From: Edwardsiella anguillarum ET080813
GTDB taxonomy: Bacteria; Pseudomonadota; Gammaproteobacteria; Enterobacterales; Enterobacteriaceae
Length of the DNA stretch: 64,000 nucleotides
Assembly: GCF_000264765.2 (NCBI RefSeq)
Contig: NZ_CP006664.1
Location: 2,480,001 to 2,544,000, forward strand
Reading direction: 5' to 3'
Shown here: positions 1 to 7,287 of the stretch, piece after piece
Layout of the letters: every line of letters starts with the position of its first letter
How positions within the stretch are numbered: the stretch's first letter is position 1
Program-made: the position numbers and the translations under genes
Notes under the pieces: generated by a model
Databases searched by the model: none
The model's input: only the letters and a program-made list of their open reading frames with translations
What the model was told of the DNA's origin: nothing

Positions 1-779
1 TTATTAGTTCGCTGGTGAATAAGAGCGGCGGGCAGGTGAGCGTATTTGGCTATGATATTGACCGCGATCTGGTCAATGCCAAACGCCAGCTGGGGCTGGT
101 GCCGCAGGAGTTTAACTTTAATCCGTTTGAGACCGTATTACAGATCGTGGTGAATCAGGCCGGTTACTACGGCGTGACGCGCCGCGAGGCGATGCAGCGC
201 GCCGAGCGCTACCTGAGCCAGCTGGATCTGTGGCAAAAGCGCAATGAGCGCGCCCGGATGCTGTCGGGGGGGATGAAGCGTCGCCTGATGATCGCCCGCG
301 CTCTGATGCATCAGCCAAAGCTGTTGATCCTGGATGAGCCGACGGCCGGGGTCGACATTGAACTGCGCCGGGCGATGTGGGGCTTTCTGAAAGAGCTGAA
401 CGCTCAGGGAACCACGATTATTTTGACCACCCACTATCTGGAAGAGGCGGAGATGCTGTGCCGTAATATCGGTATCATTCAGCACGGCCAGCTGATAGAG
501 AATACCTCGATGAAGGCGCTGCTGGCGCAGCTTAAGTCGGAGACCTTCATCCTCGACCTGGCGGCGAAAAGTCCGCTTCCCCATCTGGAGGGATACCAGC
601 ACCGACTGTGCGATACCACGACGCTGGAGGTGGAGGTGCTGCGCGAGCAGGGACTCAACGGAGTATTCAGCCAGCTGAGCGCCCAGGGGGTCCAGGTACT
701 TAGCATGCGCAATAAGGCCAATCGGCTGGAGGAGCTGTTTGTGTCGTTGCTCAACGGTGAACAGGAGAAGCAGTCATGA
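1..779 (+). CDS. yadG: ABC-2 exporter ATP-binding subunit YadG, 5' end cut off
   Basis: ATPase subunit of an ABC-2 type exporter that works with the membrane protein YadH at the inner membrane; the substrate is unknown. Visible motifs are the ABC signature LSGGMKRR, Walker B LLILDEPTAGVD and the switch histidine in TTHYLEE. Walker A must lie before the window. The reading frame is open from base 3 and bases 3-14 read ISSL, which continues the E. coli YadG text (IISSLVNK), so the GTG at base 15 is an internal valine and not a start. The stop overlaps the yadH start as ATGA, so the two are translationally coupled. Confidence 0.95.
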   Translation, partial: ISSLVNKSGGQVSVFGYDIDRDLVNAKRQLGLVPQEFNFNPFETVLQIVVNQAGYYGVTRREAMQRAERYLSQLDLWQKRNERARMLSGGMKRRLMIARALMHQPKLLILDEPTAGVDIELRRAMWGFLKELNAQGTTIILTTHYLEEAEMLCRNIGIIQHGQLIENTSMKALLAQLKSETFILDLAAKSPLPHLEGYQHRLCDTTTLEVEVLREQGLNGVFSQLSAQGVQVLSMRNKANRLEELFVSLLNGEQEKQS

Positions 780-1546
780 GGCGTTTGTACTGGGTGGCGC
801 TGTGCAGCATCTGGAGCAAGGAGGTTCACCGTTTCGGCCGCATCTGGGTACAGACGCTGGTGCCGCCGGTGATCACCATGACGCTGTATTTTATTATTTT
901 CGGAAACCTAATCGGTGCGCGCATCGGTGAGATGCACGGATTCAGCTACATGCAGTTCATCGTGCCCGGGCTTATCATGATGTCGGTGATCACCAACGCC
1001 TATGCCAACGTGGCCGCATCGTTCTTCAGCGCCAAGTTTCAGCGCAGCATTGAGGAGCTGCTGGTGGCGCCGGTGCCGACTCATGTGATCATCGCCGGTT
1101 ACGTGGGCGGTGGCGTGGCGCGCGGGGTCTGCGTCGGCTTTCTGGTTACCCTGGTCTCGCTGTTCTTCGTGCCGCTGGTGGTAAACAGCTGGCTGGCGGT
1201 GGTGATGACCCTGCTGTGTACGGCGGTGCTGTTCTCCCTTGGCGGGCTGATCAATGCGGTGTATGCGCGCACCTTCGACGATATCAGCCTGGTGCCGACC
1301 TTCGTGCTGACGCCGCTGACCTATCTCGGCGGGGTCTTTTACGCCCTGAGCCTGCTGCCGCCGTTCTGGCAGACGGTCTCCAAGCTCAACCCCATCGTGT
1401 ATATGATCAGCGGGTTCCGCTATGGCTTCCTGGGGATTCACGATGTGCCGCTGGCGCAGACGTTTGCCGTTCTGTTGGGATTCATTGGTGTACTCTATCT
1501 TATGGCCTGGTACCTGATTGAGCGGGGGCGCGGCCTGCGCAGCTGA
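776..1546 (+). CDS. yadH: ABC-2 exporter permease YadH
   Basis: Inner-membrane permease of the YadGH exporter, 256 residues, the usual length for the family. Hydrophobic segments typical of the ABC-2 fold are visible, for example around residues 20-45, 110-150 and 225-248, and the family-type stretch ISLVPTFVLTPLTYLGG lies in the second half. The start overlaps the yadG stop by four bases. No transport substrate can be read from the sequence. In E. coli the same two genes also lie directly before yadI. Confidence 0.93.
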   Translation: MRRLYWVALCSIWSKEVHRFGRIWVQTLVPPVITMTLYFIIFGNLIGARIGEMHGFSYMQFIVPGLIMMSVITNAYANVAASFFSAKFQRSIEELLVAPVPTHVIIAGYVGGGVARGVCVGFLVTLVSLFFVPLVVNSWLAVVMTLLCTAVLFSLGGLINAVYARTFDDISLVPTFVLTPLTYLGGVFYALSLLPPFWQTVSKLNPIVYMISGFRYGFLGIHDVPLAQTFAVLLGFIGVLYLMAWYLIERGRGLRS

Positions 1547-1559
1547 TCGCGCGGTATCA

Positions 1560-1596
1560 TACGGCACCTACCGTATATCCTGGGGACGGTGCCGTA
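1560..1596 (+). terminator. Inverted repeat after yadH, possible weak terminator
   Basis: A perfect 9-base inverted repeat, TACGGCACC / GGTGCCGTA, is separated by 19 bases and starts 13 bases after the yadH stop. It is followed by AAAATTCAT and lacks a T tract, so if it ends the yadGH transcript it does so weakly or with Rho. It could instead be a protein-binding palindrome. Confidence 0.3.
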
Positions 1597-1745
1597 AAAT
1601 TCATCATTTCTGTCTGACCTCACACTCCTGAATCGCCGTTATCACCGATTGCTGCCTGCGCTGCCGTTTCCTGTTACACCATCATCATCAAGGGTGCTTA
1701 CGTCTGACCGGTGCGCCGGCGGGCGGTGACGAGAGGATAGACTGC

Positions 1746-2186
1746 ATGCTGGGTATCGTATTCGCCGGACACAGCGGTTTTAGCAGCGGAATGCTGAAGG
1801 CCTTAACCCATCTGCAGGGTGCCCGGCCGCCCCAGTGTGTGGGCGTGGAGTACAGCGACGGCGTGAGCGCCAACATGCTTAGCCGTATGATGTGCGATGC
1901 GCTGCATCAGGTGGACAGCGGCGATGGCGTGGTGATCGTGACGGATATTCTCGGCGCGCCGCCGTTTCGCGCCGCCGCGCTGATGTGCCATAAACATCCG
2001 CACTGTGAGGTGGTGGTCGGGGTGAGCCTATCGGCGCTCGCGGCGCTGTGGCCCCAGCGTACGCAGAGCGACGCCGCCGGGTTTCGCGAAGCTCTCCTAG
2101 CGCAGACCCAGCGCCACGCCACCAGCCTGTGGCATGAGCAGCGCCGTCAGGCCGCGCTGTTTACGCCCCCGTCCTCCGGTGCGTAG
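1746..2186 (+). CDS. yadI: PTS EIIA component, YadI/AgaF-like (mannose family)
   Basis: Cytoplasmic EIIA domain of a mannose-family phosphotransferase system, 146 residues. It would take phosphate from HPr onto His9 (motif GHSGF) and pass it to an EIIB partner, here most likely AgaV encoded 2.5 kb downstream. The N-terminus resembles AgaF (GHSGFSSGM), while the middle matches E. coli YadI closely (SNMLSRMMCDAL, DSGDGV). The nucleotide-fold stretch TDILGAPPF is present. A GAGAGGA sequence about nine bases upstream supports the start. It is separated from the other PTS genes by a strong hairpin and the agaR promoter region, so it is probably its own transcript. In E. coli this position holds only the orphan yadI. 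Confidence 0.88.
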   Translation: MLGIVFAGHSGFSSGMLKALTHLQGARPPQCVGVEYSDGVSANMLSRMMCDALHQVDSGDGVVIVTDILGAPPFRAAALMCHKHPHCEVVVGVSLSALAALWPQRTQSDAAGFREALLAQTQRHATSLWHEQRRQAALFTPPSSGA

Positions 2187-2214
2187 GCGCCGCGCGGCGG
2201 CGCGTTCGGCCGTC

Positions 2215-2250
2215 GACAATCTCTGCGCCATTGCGCAGAGATTGTCTTTG
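2215..2250 (+). terminator. Strong hairpin after yadI
   Basis: A perfect 14-base inverted repeat (GACAATCTCTGCGC and its complement) with a CATT tetraloop is followed by TTTGCTT. It starts 29 bases after the yadI stop. The stem is long and stable but the T tract is short and interrupted. The best reading is an intrinsic terminator that separates yadI from agaR. Confidence 0.7.
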
Positions 2251-2318
2251 CTTGCGTTGTGATAGACAACTTGCGCTAATATATAAAAATGTGAAGTTGA
2301 TCGGTCAAACAACACAAC

Positions 2319-2357
2319 TTTCATTCCCGCATTTCTCTCCGCTTTCCTTTCGGTTTC
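2319..2357 (+). promoter_or_regulatory. TTTC-rich cluster upstream of agaR, possible AgaR operator
   Basis: Five TTTC tetramers occur within 39 bases (2319, 2332, 2343, 2348 and 2354). E. coli AgaR sites are known to be built from repeated TTTC/TTTY elements, so this may be an operator for the AgaR-like regulator encoded downstream. The match to the full consensus is imperfect, and this is inference. Apart from this cluster, the CRP site and the core promoter, the 406-base gap between yadI and agaR shows nothing gene-like. Confidence 0.35.
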
Positions 2358-2492
2358 TGCGCAATCGTCCGCTTAACAACGGCGTCATGCGGGATAACGC
2401 TCCGGGCGACGCTGCGGCGGCGCCGTGGGCCAAGTCTTTCGGTTGGCAATTAATCGAAAGAATTTCTGTCACTATCTGCTGGAAAAACAAGG

Positions 2493-2537
2493 TGTAACTG
2501 CGATCACACCTGATCGGTGATTCCTTTGCTGTAATTC
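2493..2537 (+). promoter_or_regulatory. CRP site and class II promoter of agaR
   Basis: TGTAACTGCGATCACA (2493-2508) differs from the CRP consensus TGTGA-N6-TCACA at one base. A -10 candidate TGTAAT (one mismatch to TATAAT) lies at 2530-2535, giving a start near 2542. The CRP site centre (2500.5) is then at -41.5, exactly the class II activation geometry. The -35 region is covered by the CRP site, as expected for such promoters. This fits carbon-catabolite control of an amino-sugar PTS. Confidence 0.6.
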
Positions 2538-2592
2538 GATGGTCGCGGTACGAGACGGGTTATCTCCGACCTTGGCCGCGCGAGGAGGCAGA

Positions 2593-3366
2593 ATGGGCAT
2601 CGATACCGTAAGGCGCCGTGAGCAGATCATCGATAGGCTATGCCTGGAGGGCAGTGTACGGGTGGAGCAGCTACGTCACCACTTTGGCGTCTCCAGCGTG
2701 ACTATCCGTAACGATCTGCGCTACCTGGAGCAAAGGGGATGTGCGCTGCGCTCTTACGGCGGCGCCATGCTGAACCAGCAGTTTGTCTTCGATCGGCCGC
2801 TGCAGGACAAAGGGCGCCTGAACCGCGACGTAAAGTCGCGTATCGCCGCACGGGCGGCGGCGCTGGTGCAGGACGGCGATACGCTGATCCTCGACTCCGG
2901 CTCCACCACGGCCCAAATCGCCCCCTTTCTTAAGGCACACCGCCATCTGGTGGTGGTGACCAACGCCTTGAATATCGCCTGTGAGTTGACGGGGTATGAG
3001 CAGATCGACGTGCTGGTTTTGGGCGGCAGCGTACGTCCAAACTCCTACTCCCTGTATGGGGCGGCCGCCGAGCAGCAGCTGCGCCAGTACCATTTCGATC
3101 GGCTGTTTCTGGGGGTCGACGGCTTTGATCTTAGCTGCGGTATCACCACGCCCCATGCGGGGGAGGCGCAGCTTAATCGGGTCATGTGCGACGTGGCCAG
3201 CGAGATCATCGCCGTCGTGGATGCCAGTAAGTTTGGCCGGAAAAGCTTTTGCACCATCCGCGGCGCCGCACAGATCCACCGAGTGATCACCGACAGTCGG
3301 ATCCCGGAGGGGTATCACCGCGCGCTGTGCGATTTAGGGGTGGATGTGATCATCGCCGACGGGTGA
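2593..3366 (+). CDS. agaR: DeoR-family repressor, AgaR-like
   Basis: Sugar-responsive repressor of the DeoR family, 257 residues. An N-terminal winged helix-turn-helix spans about residues 6-58 (QIIDRLCLEGSV, VSSVTIRNDLRYLE). A C-terminal phosphosugar-sensing domain follows, with the DSGSTT motif at 101-106 and the FLGVDGFD and DASKFGR stretches typical of AgaR. The start is the ATG preceded by AGGAGG four bases upstream; an in-frame GTG lies 54 bases earlier but has no comparable ribosome site. It probably represses the agaS-agaV-agaW-agaE genes downstream and perhaps itself, with an amino-sugar phosphate as inducer. Confidence 0.9.
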   Translation: MGIDTVRRREQIIDRLCLEGSVRVEQLRHHFGVSSVTIRNDLRYLEQRGCALRSYGGAMLNQQFVFDRPLQDKGRLNRDVKSRIAARAAALVQDGDTLILDSGSTTAQIAPFLKAHRHLVVVTNALNIACELTGYEQIDVLVLGGSVRPNSYSLYGAAAEQQLRQYHFDRLFLGVDGFDLSCGITTPHAGEAQLNRVMCDVASEIIAVVDASKFGRKSFCTIRGAAQIHRVITDSRIPEGYHRALCDLGVDVIIADG

Positions 3367-3488
3367 CGGCGCACGCCCTATCTTCTCTGTTTTCGCTATG
3401 CAGCGTAGCCGGATGCCGGCTGTGCCGGGGCGGCTTTACCCTGGCGAAGCCCACCGCTACGCCCTGACTCAATCTGAGGAGTAAACGC

Positions 3489-4667
3489 ATGAGTGATGAG
3501 GTACTCGGCTATTCCCCCGCGTGGCTGCAGGCGCGCGGCGCCTGGCATACGGCCCGTGAAATCGCACAGCAGCCGGCGCTGTGGCAGGCATTACACCGCG
3601 AGCTGAGCGAGGCGCAGTCGCGTTGGCGTCCCTTCCTTCAGGCCGTGCTGGCGCAGCCTGCGCTGCAGATTGTGCTGTGCGGAGCCGGATCCTCCGCCTT
3701 TGTCGGGCGAGCGTTGGCCCCCTGGCTGCGAGAGCAGTGCGGCCGTGATGTGGTGGCCTACGCCACGACCGACATTGTGCCATCGCCGCGGCAGTATCTG
3801 GATCCCAGGCGTCCCACGCTGCTGGTCTCCTTTGGTCGCTCCGGCAATAGCCCGGAGAGCGCTGCGACGCTGGCGCTGGCCGATCGTTTACTGCCGCGCT
3901 GCCATCATCTGCTGCTGACCTGTAATCCGGATGGCGCCCTGGCGCGCTATGCCGAAGGGCGCGCTAACGCATGCTCGCTGATCATGCCGCCGGGATCCTG
4001 CGATCGGAGCTTTGCGATGACCTCCAGCTTCAGCTGCATGATGCTGGCCGGCGCGCTGTTGCTCGGTCCGCTCACGCTGGCCCAAAGCGCGGCGCCGCTG
4101 CAGCGGACGGCGGCGCTGTGTCAACGCGCGCTGCCGCGATGGCTGCCGACGATCAAGACGTTGGCCAACGGTGGTTTTCAGCGGCTGGTGGTGCTGGGTA
4201 GCCGCAGCTTTAGCGGCGTGGCGGAGGAGGCGGCGCTGAAGATGCTGGAGCTGACGGCCGGACGCATCGCGACCCGCCATGACTCCACCATGGGGCTGCG
4301 TCACGGGCCCAAGTTTATGGTCGGGTCCCAGACGCTGGTGGTCGCGATGCTGAGCGCCGAGCCCTACTGCCGCCGCTATGACCAGGATCTGCTCAAGGAG
4401 CTGCAGCGTGACGCGCTGGCCCTGCGCTGCGTTGCGCTGAGCGGCGATGGCACGGGCGCGCTGGCGCTGGCGTGCGATCTGGACGATCTGTGGCTGATGT
4501 TTCCGTTCCTGCTTTACCTGCAGACGCTGGCGCTAGAGACCGCTCTGGCGCTGGGGATCACGCCGGATAACCCCTGCCCGAGCGGAGAGGTTAATCGGGT
4601 GGTGCAGGGCGTCGTCATTTATGAGTATCCCGTAGCGCATTCAACCATAGCCACGATGGAGGTGTGA
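3489..4667 (+). CDS. agaS: AgaS-type amino-sugar phosphate isomerase/deaminase (double SIS)
   Basis: Cytoplasmic SIS-domain enzyme, 392 residues (E. coli AgaS is 384). AgaS is known to convert galactosamine-6-phosphate to tagatose-6-phosphate with release of ammonia. The first SIS domain has CGAGSSAFVG (about 64-73) and SFGRSGNSPES (114-124). The second has LGSRSFSGVAEEAALKMLEL (236-255) and the conserved GLRHGPK (269-275). The C-terminus (SGEVNRVVQGVVI) closely follows the E. coli protein. GAGGAG stands nine bases before the ATG. The EIIB gene starts three bases after the stop, so they share a transcript. No tagatose-bisphosphate aldolase or GalNAc-6-P deacetylase gene is nearby; those steps would have to be encoded elsewhere. 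Confidence 0.92.
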   Translation: MSDEVLGYSPAWLQARGAWHTAREIAQQPALWQALHRELSEAQSRWRPFLQAVLAQPALQIVLCGAGSSAFVGRALAPWLREQCGRDVVAYATTDIVPSPRQYLDPRRPTLLVSFGRSGNSPESAATLALADRLLPRCHHLLLTCNPDGALARYAEGRANACSLIMPPGSCDRSFAMTSSFSCMMLAGALLLGPLTLAQSAAPLQRTAALCQRALPRWLPTIKTLANGGFQRLVVLGSRSFSGVAEEAALKMLELTAGRIATRHDSTMGLRHGPKFMVGSQTLVVAMLSAEPYCRRYDQDLLKELQRDALALRCVALSGDGTGALALACDLDDLWLMFPFLLYLQTLALETALALGITPDNPCPSGEVNRVVQGVVIYEYPVAHSTIATMEV

Positions 4668-4670
4668 TAT

Positions 4671-5153
4671 ATGTCAAACCCGAACATCCTGATGACCCGT
4701 ATCGATAACCGGCTGGTGCATGGACAGGTCGGGGTGACCTGGACCAATACGCTGGGCGCCAATCTGGTGCTGGTCGCCAACGACGCCGCCGCCGCCGACC
4801 CCGTCCAACAGAACCTGATGGATATGGTGGTGGCAGAGGGCGTGCAGACCCGCTATTTCACCCTGCAAAAAACCATTGAGGTGATCCACCGGGCCGCGGA
4901 TCGCCAGAAGATCTTCATCGTCTGCAAAACGCCGCAGGATGTGCTGACGCTGGTGCGCGGCGGGGTGCCCATTCACTTCGTCAACGTCGGCAATATGCAC
5001 TTTGCGCAGGGAAAGCGCCAGATCCACAAGACGGTGTCGGTGGACGGCGAGGATATCGCGGCGTTCCACGCGCTGGCGCAGCTTGGCATTCCCTGCGAGA
5101 TCCGCCGGGTGCCGGATGAGGCGGGGGAGTCGATTCACCCGCTGTTGGACTGA
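4671..5153 (+). CDS. agaV: PTS EIIB, N-acetylgalactosamine type (AgaV)
   Basis: Cytoplasmic EIIB subunit of a mannose-family PTS, 160 residues. The phosphorylated histidine is His17 in the motif RLVHGQVGV. Stretches such as NLVLVANDAAAADPVQQNLM and VNVGNMHFAQGKRQI follow E. coli AgaV closely, which points to the N-acetylgalactosamine branch (AgaVWE) rather than the galactosamine branch (AgaBCD). It lies three bases after agaS and 16 bases before the EIIC gene, so it is part of an agaS-agaV-agaW-agaE operon. It would pass phosphate from the EIIA (probably YadI/AgaF-like) to the sugar carried by AgaW and AgaE. Confidence 0.92.
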   Translation: MSNPNILMTRIDNRLVHGQVGVTWTNTLGANLVLVANDAAAADPVQQNLMDMVVAEGVQTRYFTLQKTIEVIHRAADRQKIFIVCKTPQDVLTLVRGGVPIHFVNVGNMHFAQGKRQIHKTVSVDGEDIAAFHALAQLGIPCEIRRVPDEAGESIHPLLD

Positions 5154-5169
5154 ACGCAGGAGGTAAACC

Positions 5170-5958
5170 ATGTTAACCGATGCATTGTTGATAGGGCTGT
5201 TGGCCGGTATCGCCGGTATCGACCTGTTCGACGGACTGACCCACCTGCACCGTCCGGTGGTGATCGGGCCGCTGGTCGGGCTGATTCTGGGCGATATACA
5301 GACCGGCCTGCTGGTCGGCGGGACGCTGGAGCTGGTGTGGATGGGAATGGTGCCTCTGGCCGGCGCTCAGCCCCCCAACGTGGTGATCGGCGGCGTCATT
5401 GGCACCGCGTTCGCCATTTTGACCCACGCCGATCCCAAGGTCGCCATCGGGGTCGCGGTACCCTTCTCCATCGCGGTGCAGGGCGGCATTACCCTGCTGT
5501 TTACCGCCTATTCGCCGATGATGCACCGCTGCGATGAGATGGTGAAGCGGCTGAACTGGCGTGGGGTGGAGTGGGTGAACTACGCCGGGCTGCTGATTCT
5601 ATTCTGCTTCTACTTTATCGTCGCCTTTTTGCCAGTCTATTTCGGGGCCGATGCGGCCAGCGCCATGGTGGAGAAGGCCCCGACCTGGCTGCTGGAGGGG
5701 CTGGCCGTTGCGGGGGGAATGATGCCGGCCATCGGCTTCTCTCTGCTGATGAAGACTATGATGAAGAAGACCTATGTGGCCTACTTTATTCTGGGCTTTA
5801 TCTCCGTGACATTCCTGAATATGCCGATTATCGCGGTGGCGCTGGGCGCGCTGGCTATTGCGCTGATCGATTTCTTTAACCGTACTCGTAATGAAGCCGC
5901 GCCGGCACAGCGTCCTGCCGCGCGCCAGAACCAGGAGATGGAAGAAGATGGCATTTAA
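5170..5958 (+). CDS. agaW: PTS EIIC membrane subunit (AgaW)
   Basis: Inner-membrane EIIC subunit of the mannose-family PTS, 262 residues and largely hydrophobic. The stretch HRPVVIGPLVGLILGD and the substrate-loop region GGTLELVWMGMVPLAGAQPP match the AgaW subfamily nearly word for word, and the acidic C-terminal tail ending EEDGI is also AgaW-like (KEEFEDGI in E. coli). With AgaE it forms the membrane channel that binds and translocates the sugar, probably GalNAc. AGGAGG lies just before the ATG. The end overlaps the EIID start by 11 bases, indicating translational coupling. Confidence 0.92.
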   Translation: MLTDALLIGLLAGIAGIDLFDGLTHLHRPVVIGPLVGLILGDIQTGLLVGGTLELVWMGMVPLAGAQPPNVVIGGVIGTAFAILTHADPKVAIGVAVPFSIAVQGGITLLFTAYSPMMHRCDEMVKRLNWRGVEWVNYAGLLILFCFYFIVAFLPVYFGADAASAMVEKAPTWLLEGLAVAGGMMPAIGFSLLMKTMMKKTYVAYFILGFISVTFLNMPIIAVALGALAIALIDFFNRTRNEAAPAQRPAARQNQEMEEDGI

Positions 5959-6841
5959 CGATAGCGATGACGCGCTGGTAGCTAAGGCAGAAAAGCGGAT
6001 GACGCAGGCGCTGGCTACCAGCCAGGTCGAGAGCGACGAGTATGTGGATCAAACGCCGGGGCAGGCGCTGAGCCGCCGCGATATCAACATTATGGCGCTG
6101 CGCTCCCTGCTGCTTCAGGCTTCCTTTAACTATGAGCGTATGCAGGCGGGCGGCTGGCTGTATACCCTGATCCCCAGCCTGCGCAAGATCCATCGCAATC
6201 CGCAGGATCTTGCCAACTCAATGAAAATGCACATGGAGTTTATCAATGTGCACCCCTTTGACGTCACCTTTCTGTCTGGGCTGGTGCTGGCGATGGAGCG
6301 CGGCAAAGAGCGCGTCTCGACCATCCGCGCGGTGAAGGTGGCGCTGATGGGCCCCCTGGGCGGCATCGGCGACGCGCTGTTCTGGTTGACGCTGCTGCCT
6401 ATCTGCGCCGGCATCGGCGCCTCGCTGGCGCTGGAGGGGAGTCTGTTCGGGCCGCTGGTGTTCCTGCTGCTGTTCAACTCGGTGCACTTTGCCCTGCGCT
6501 TTGGGCTGGCGCACTATGGCTACAGCGCGGGAACCAGCGCGCTGGCACTATTGAAAACCCATACCAAAAATATCTCTCACGCCGCCTCGATCGTGGGCAT
6601 GACGGTGATAGGCGCGCTGGTGGCCTCTTATGTTCACCTCTCGACGCCGCTGGTGATGTACGCCGGCAAGGCGACGGTGGCGCTGCAGAAGGATGTGTTG
6701 GACAAGCTGATGCCCAACCTGCTGCCCCTGTGCTTCACCCTGCTGGTGTACTGGCTGATGAAGCGCGGCTATTCACCGATCAAGCTGATCGGTGTGACGG
6801 TGGCCGTGGGTATCGTGGGCAAGCTGATCGGCTTTCTGTAA
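5948..6841 (+). CDS. agaE: PTS EIID membrane subunit (AgaE)
   Basis: EIID subunit that completes the mannose-family permease, 297 residues (E. coli AgaE is 292). Diagnostic text includes LSRRDINIMALRSLLLQASF, NYERMQAGGWLY and the GPLGGIGDALFWLTLLPICA region, all AgaE-like. Hydrophobic segments fill the second half. The start chosen is the ATG inside the agaW tail; upstream in-frame codons would only read into agaW. An AgaF-type EIIA does not follow, unlike the E. coli agaVWEF order, so the upstream yadI product is the likely phosphate donor. Confidence 0.92.
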   Translation: MAFNDSDDALVAKAEKRMTQALATSQVESDEYVDQTPGQALSRRDINIMALRSLLLQASFNYERMQAGGWLYTLIPSLRKIHRNPQDLANSMKMHMEFINVHPFDVTFLSGLVLAMERGKERVSTIRAVKVALMGPLGGIGDALFWLTLLPICAGIGASLALEGSLFGPLVFLLLFNSVHFALRFGLAHYGYSAGTSALALLKTHTKNISHAASIVGMTVIGALVASYVHLSTPLVMYAGKATVALQKDVLDKLMPNLLPLCFTLLVYWLMKRGYSPIKLIGVTVAVGIVGKLIGFL

Positions 6842-7287
6842 GGGGGCATCATGCCGGGGCGCGACCGTGGCGGTTTCGCCAGCGGCCTGCAACAGGGCGT
6901 TGAGCGGGGAACGGCGTCCCGCGCAGCATCAGGCGGCCGACGCCCCGATGGCGTGAGTATGGTCGGGCTGCCGCAGCCGCAGCGCGGCGGCTCTGGTCGA
7001 AGATCATGTGCGGCCGGCGACAGAGAGGATGCCGGCGCGCGGGGGACTTGGCGCCGCGGCGTTATTTTGCCGCAACCCCAGACGCTAGCGATCCGCCTCA
7101 ATAGATGCGCGTGGGAAACAGGCCGTACGCGCGCGAGGCCGATGAGATCCGCCGCTGCGCCAGCGCAGAGGGAGCGGTAGCAGCATATTGATTTGAAAAG
7201 GCGTTGTCGTTTTGGTCGCCTGTCGCCGCGCGTGCTATGCTGAAGATATTACCCACCGGGCAACGGATGCCCCGCGCTGATTCTTTC
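6842..7287. other. Gap between agaE and yadE, no supported gene
   Basis: About 446 bases without a convincing gene. A 109-codon frame covers part of it but its composition (Arg, Gly and Ala rich, no motif) looks like chance in GC-rich DNA. A 28-codon frame at 7105-7191 (MRVGNRPYAREADEI...) has more protein-like composition yet no ribosome site. No hairpin with a T tract was found after agaE. The region may be decayed coding sequence, since E. coli has none of these PTS genes here. Confidence 0.5.

Noticed and set aside
15..17. GTG as the start of yadG
   Set aside because: The frame is open to the window edge and the preceding codons ISSL match E. coli YadG, so the codon is internal.
2231..2497. 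88-codon open frame upstream of agaR
   Set aside because: It covers the terminator, operator-like cluster and CRP site, and has no protein-like pattern.
6851..7180. 109-codon open frame after agaE
   Set aside because: Arg/Gly/Ala-rich, no motif, weak ribosome site; likely chance in GC-rich DNA.
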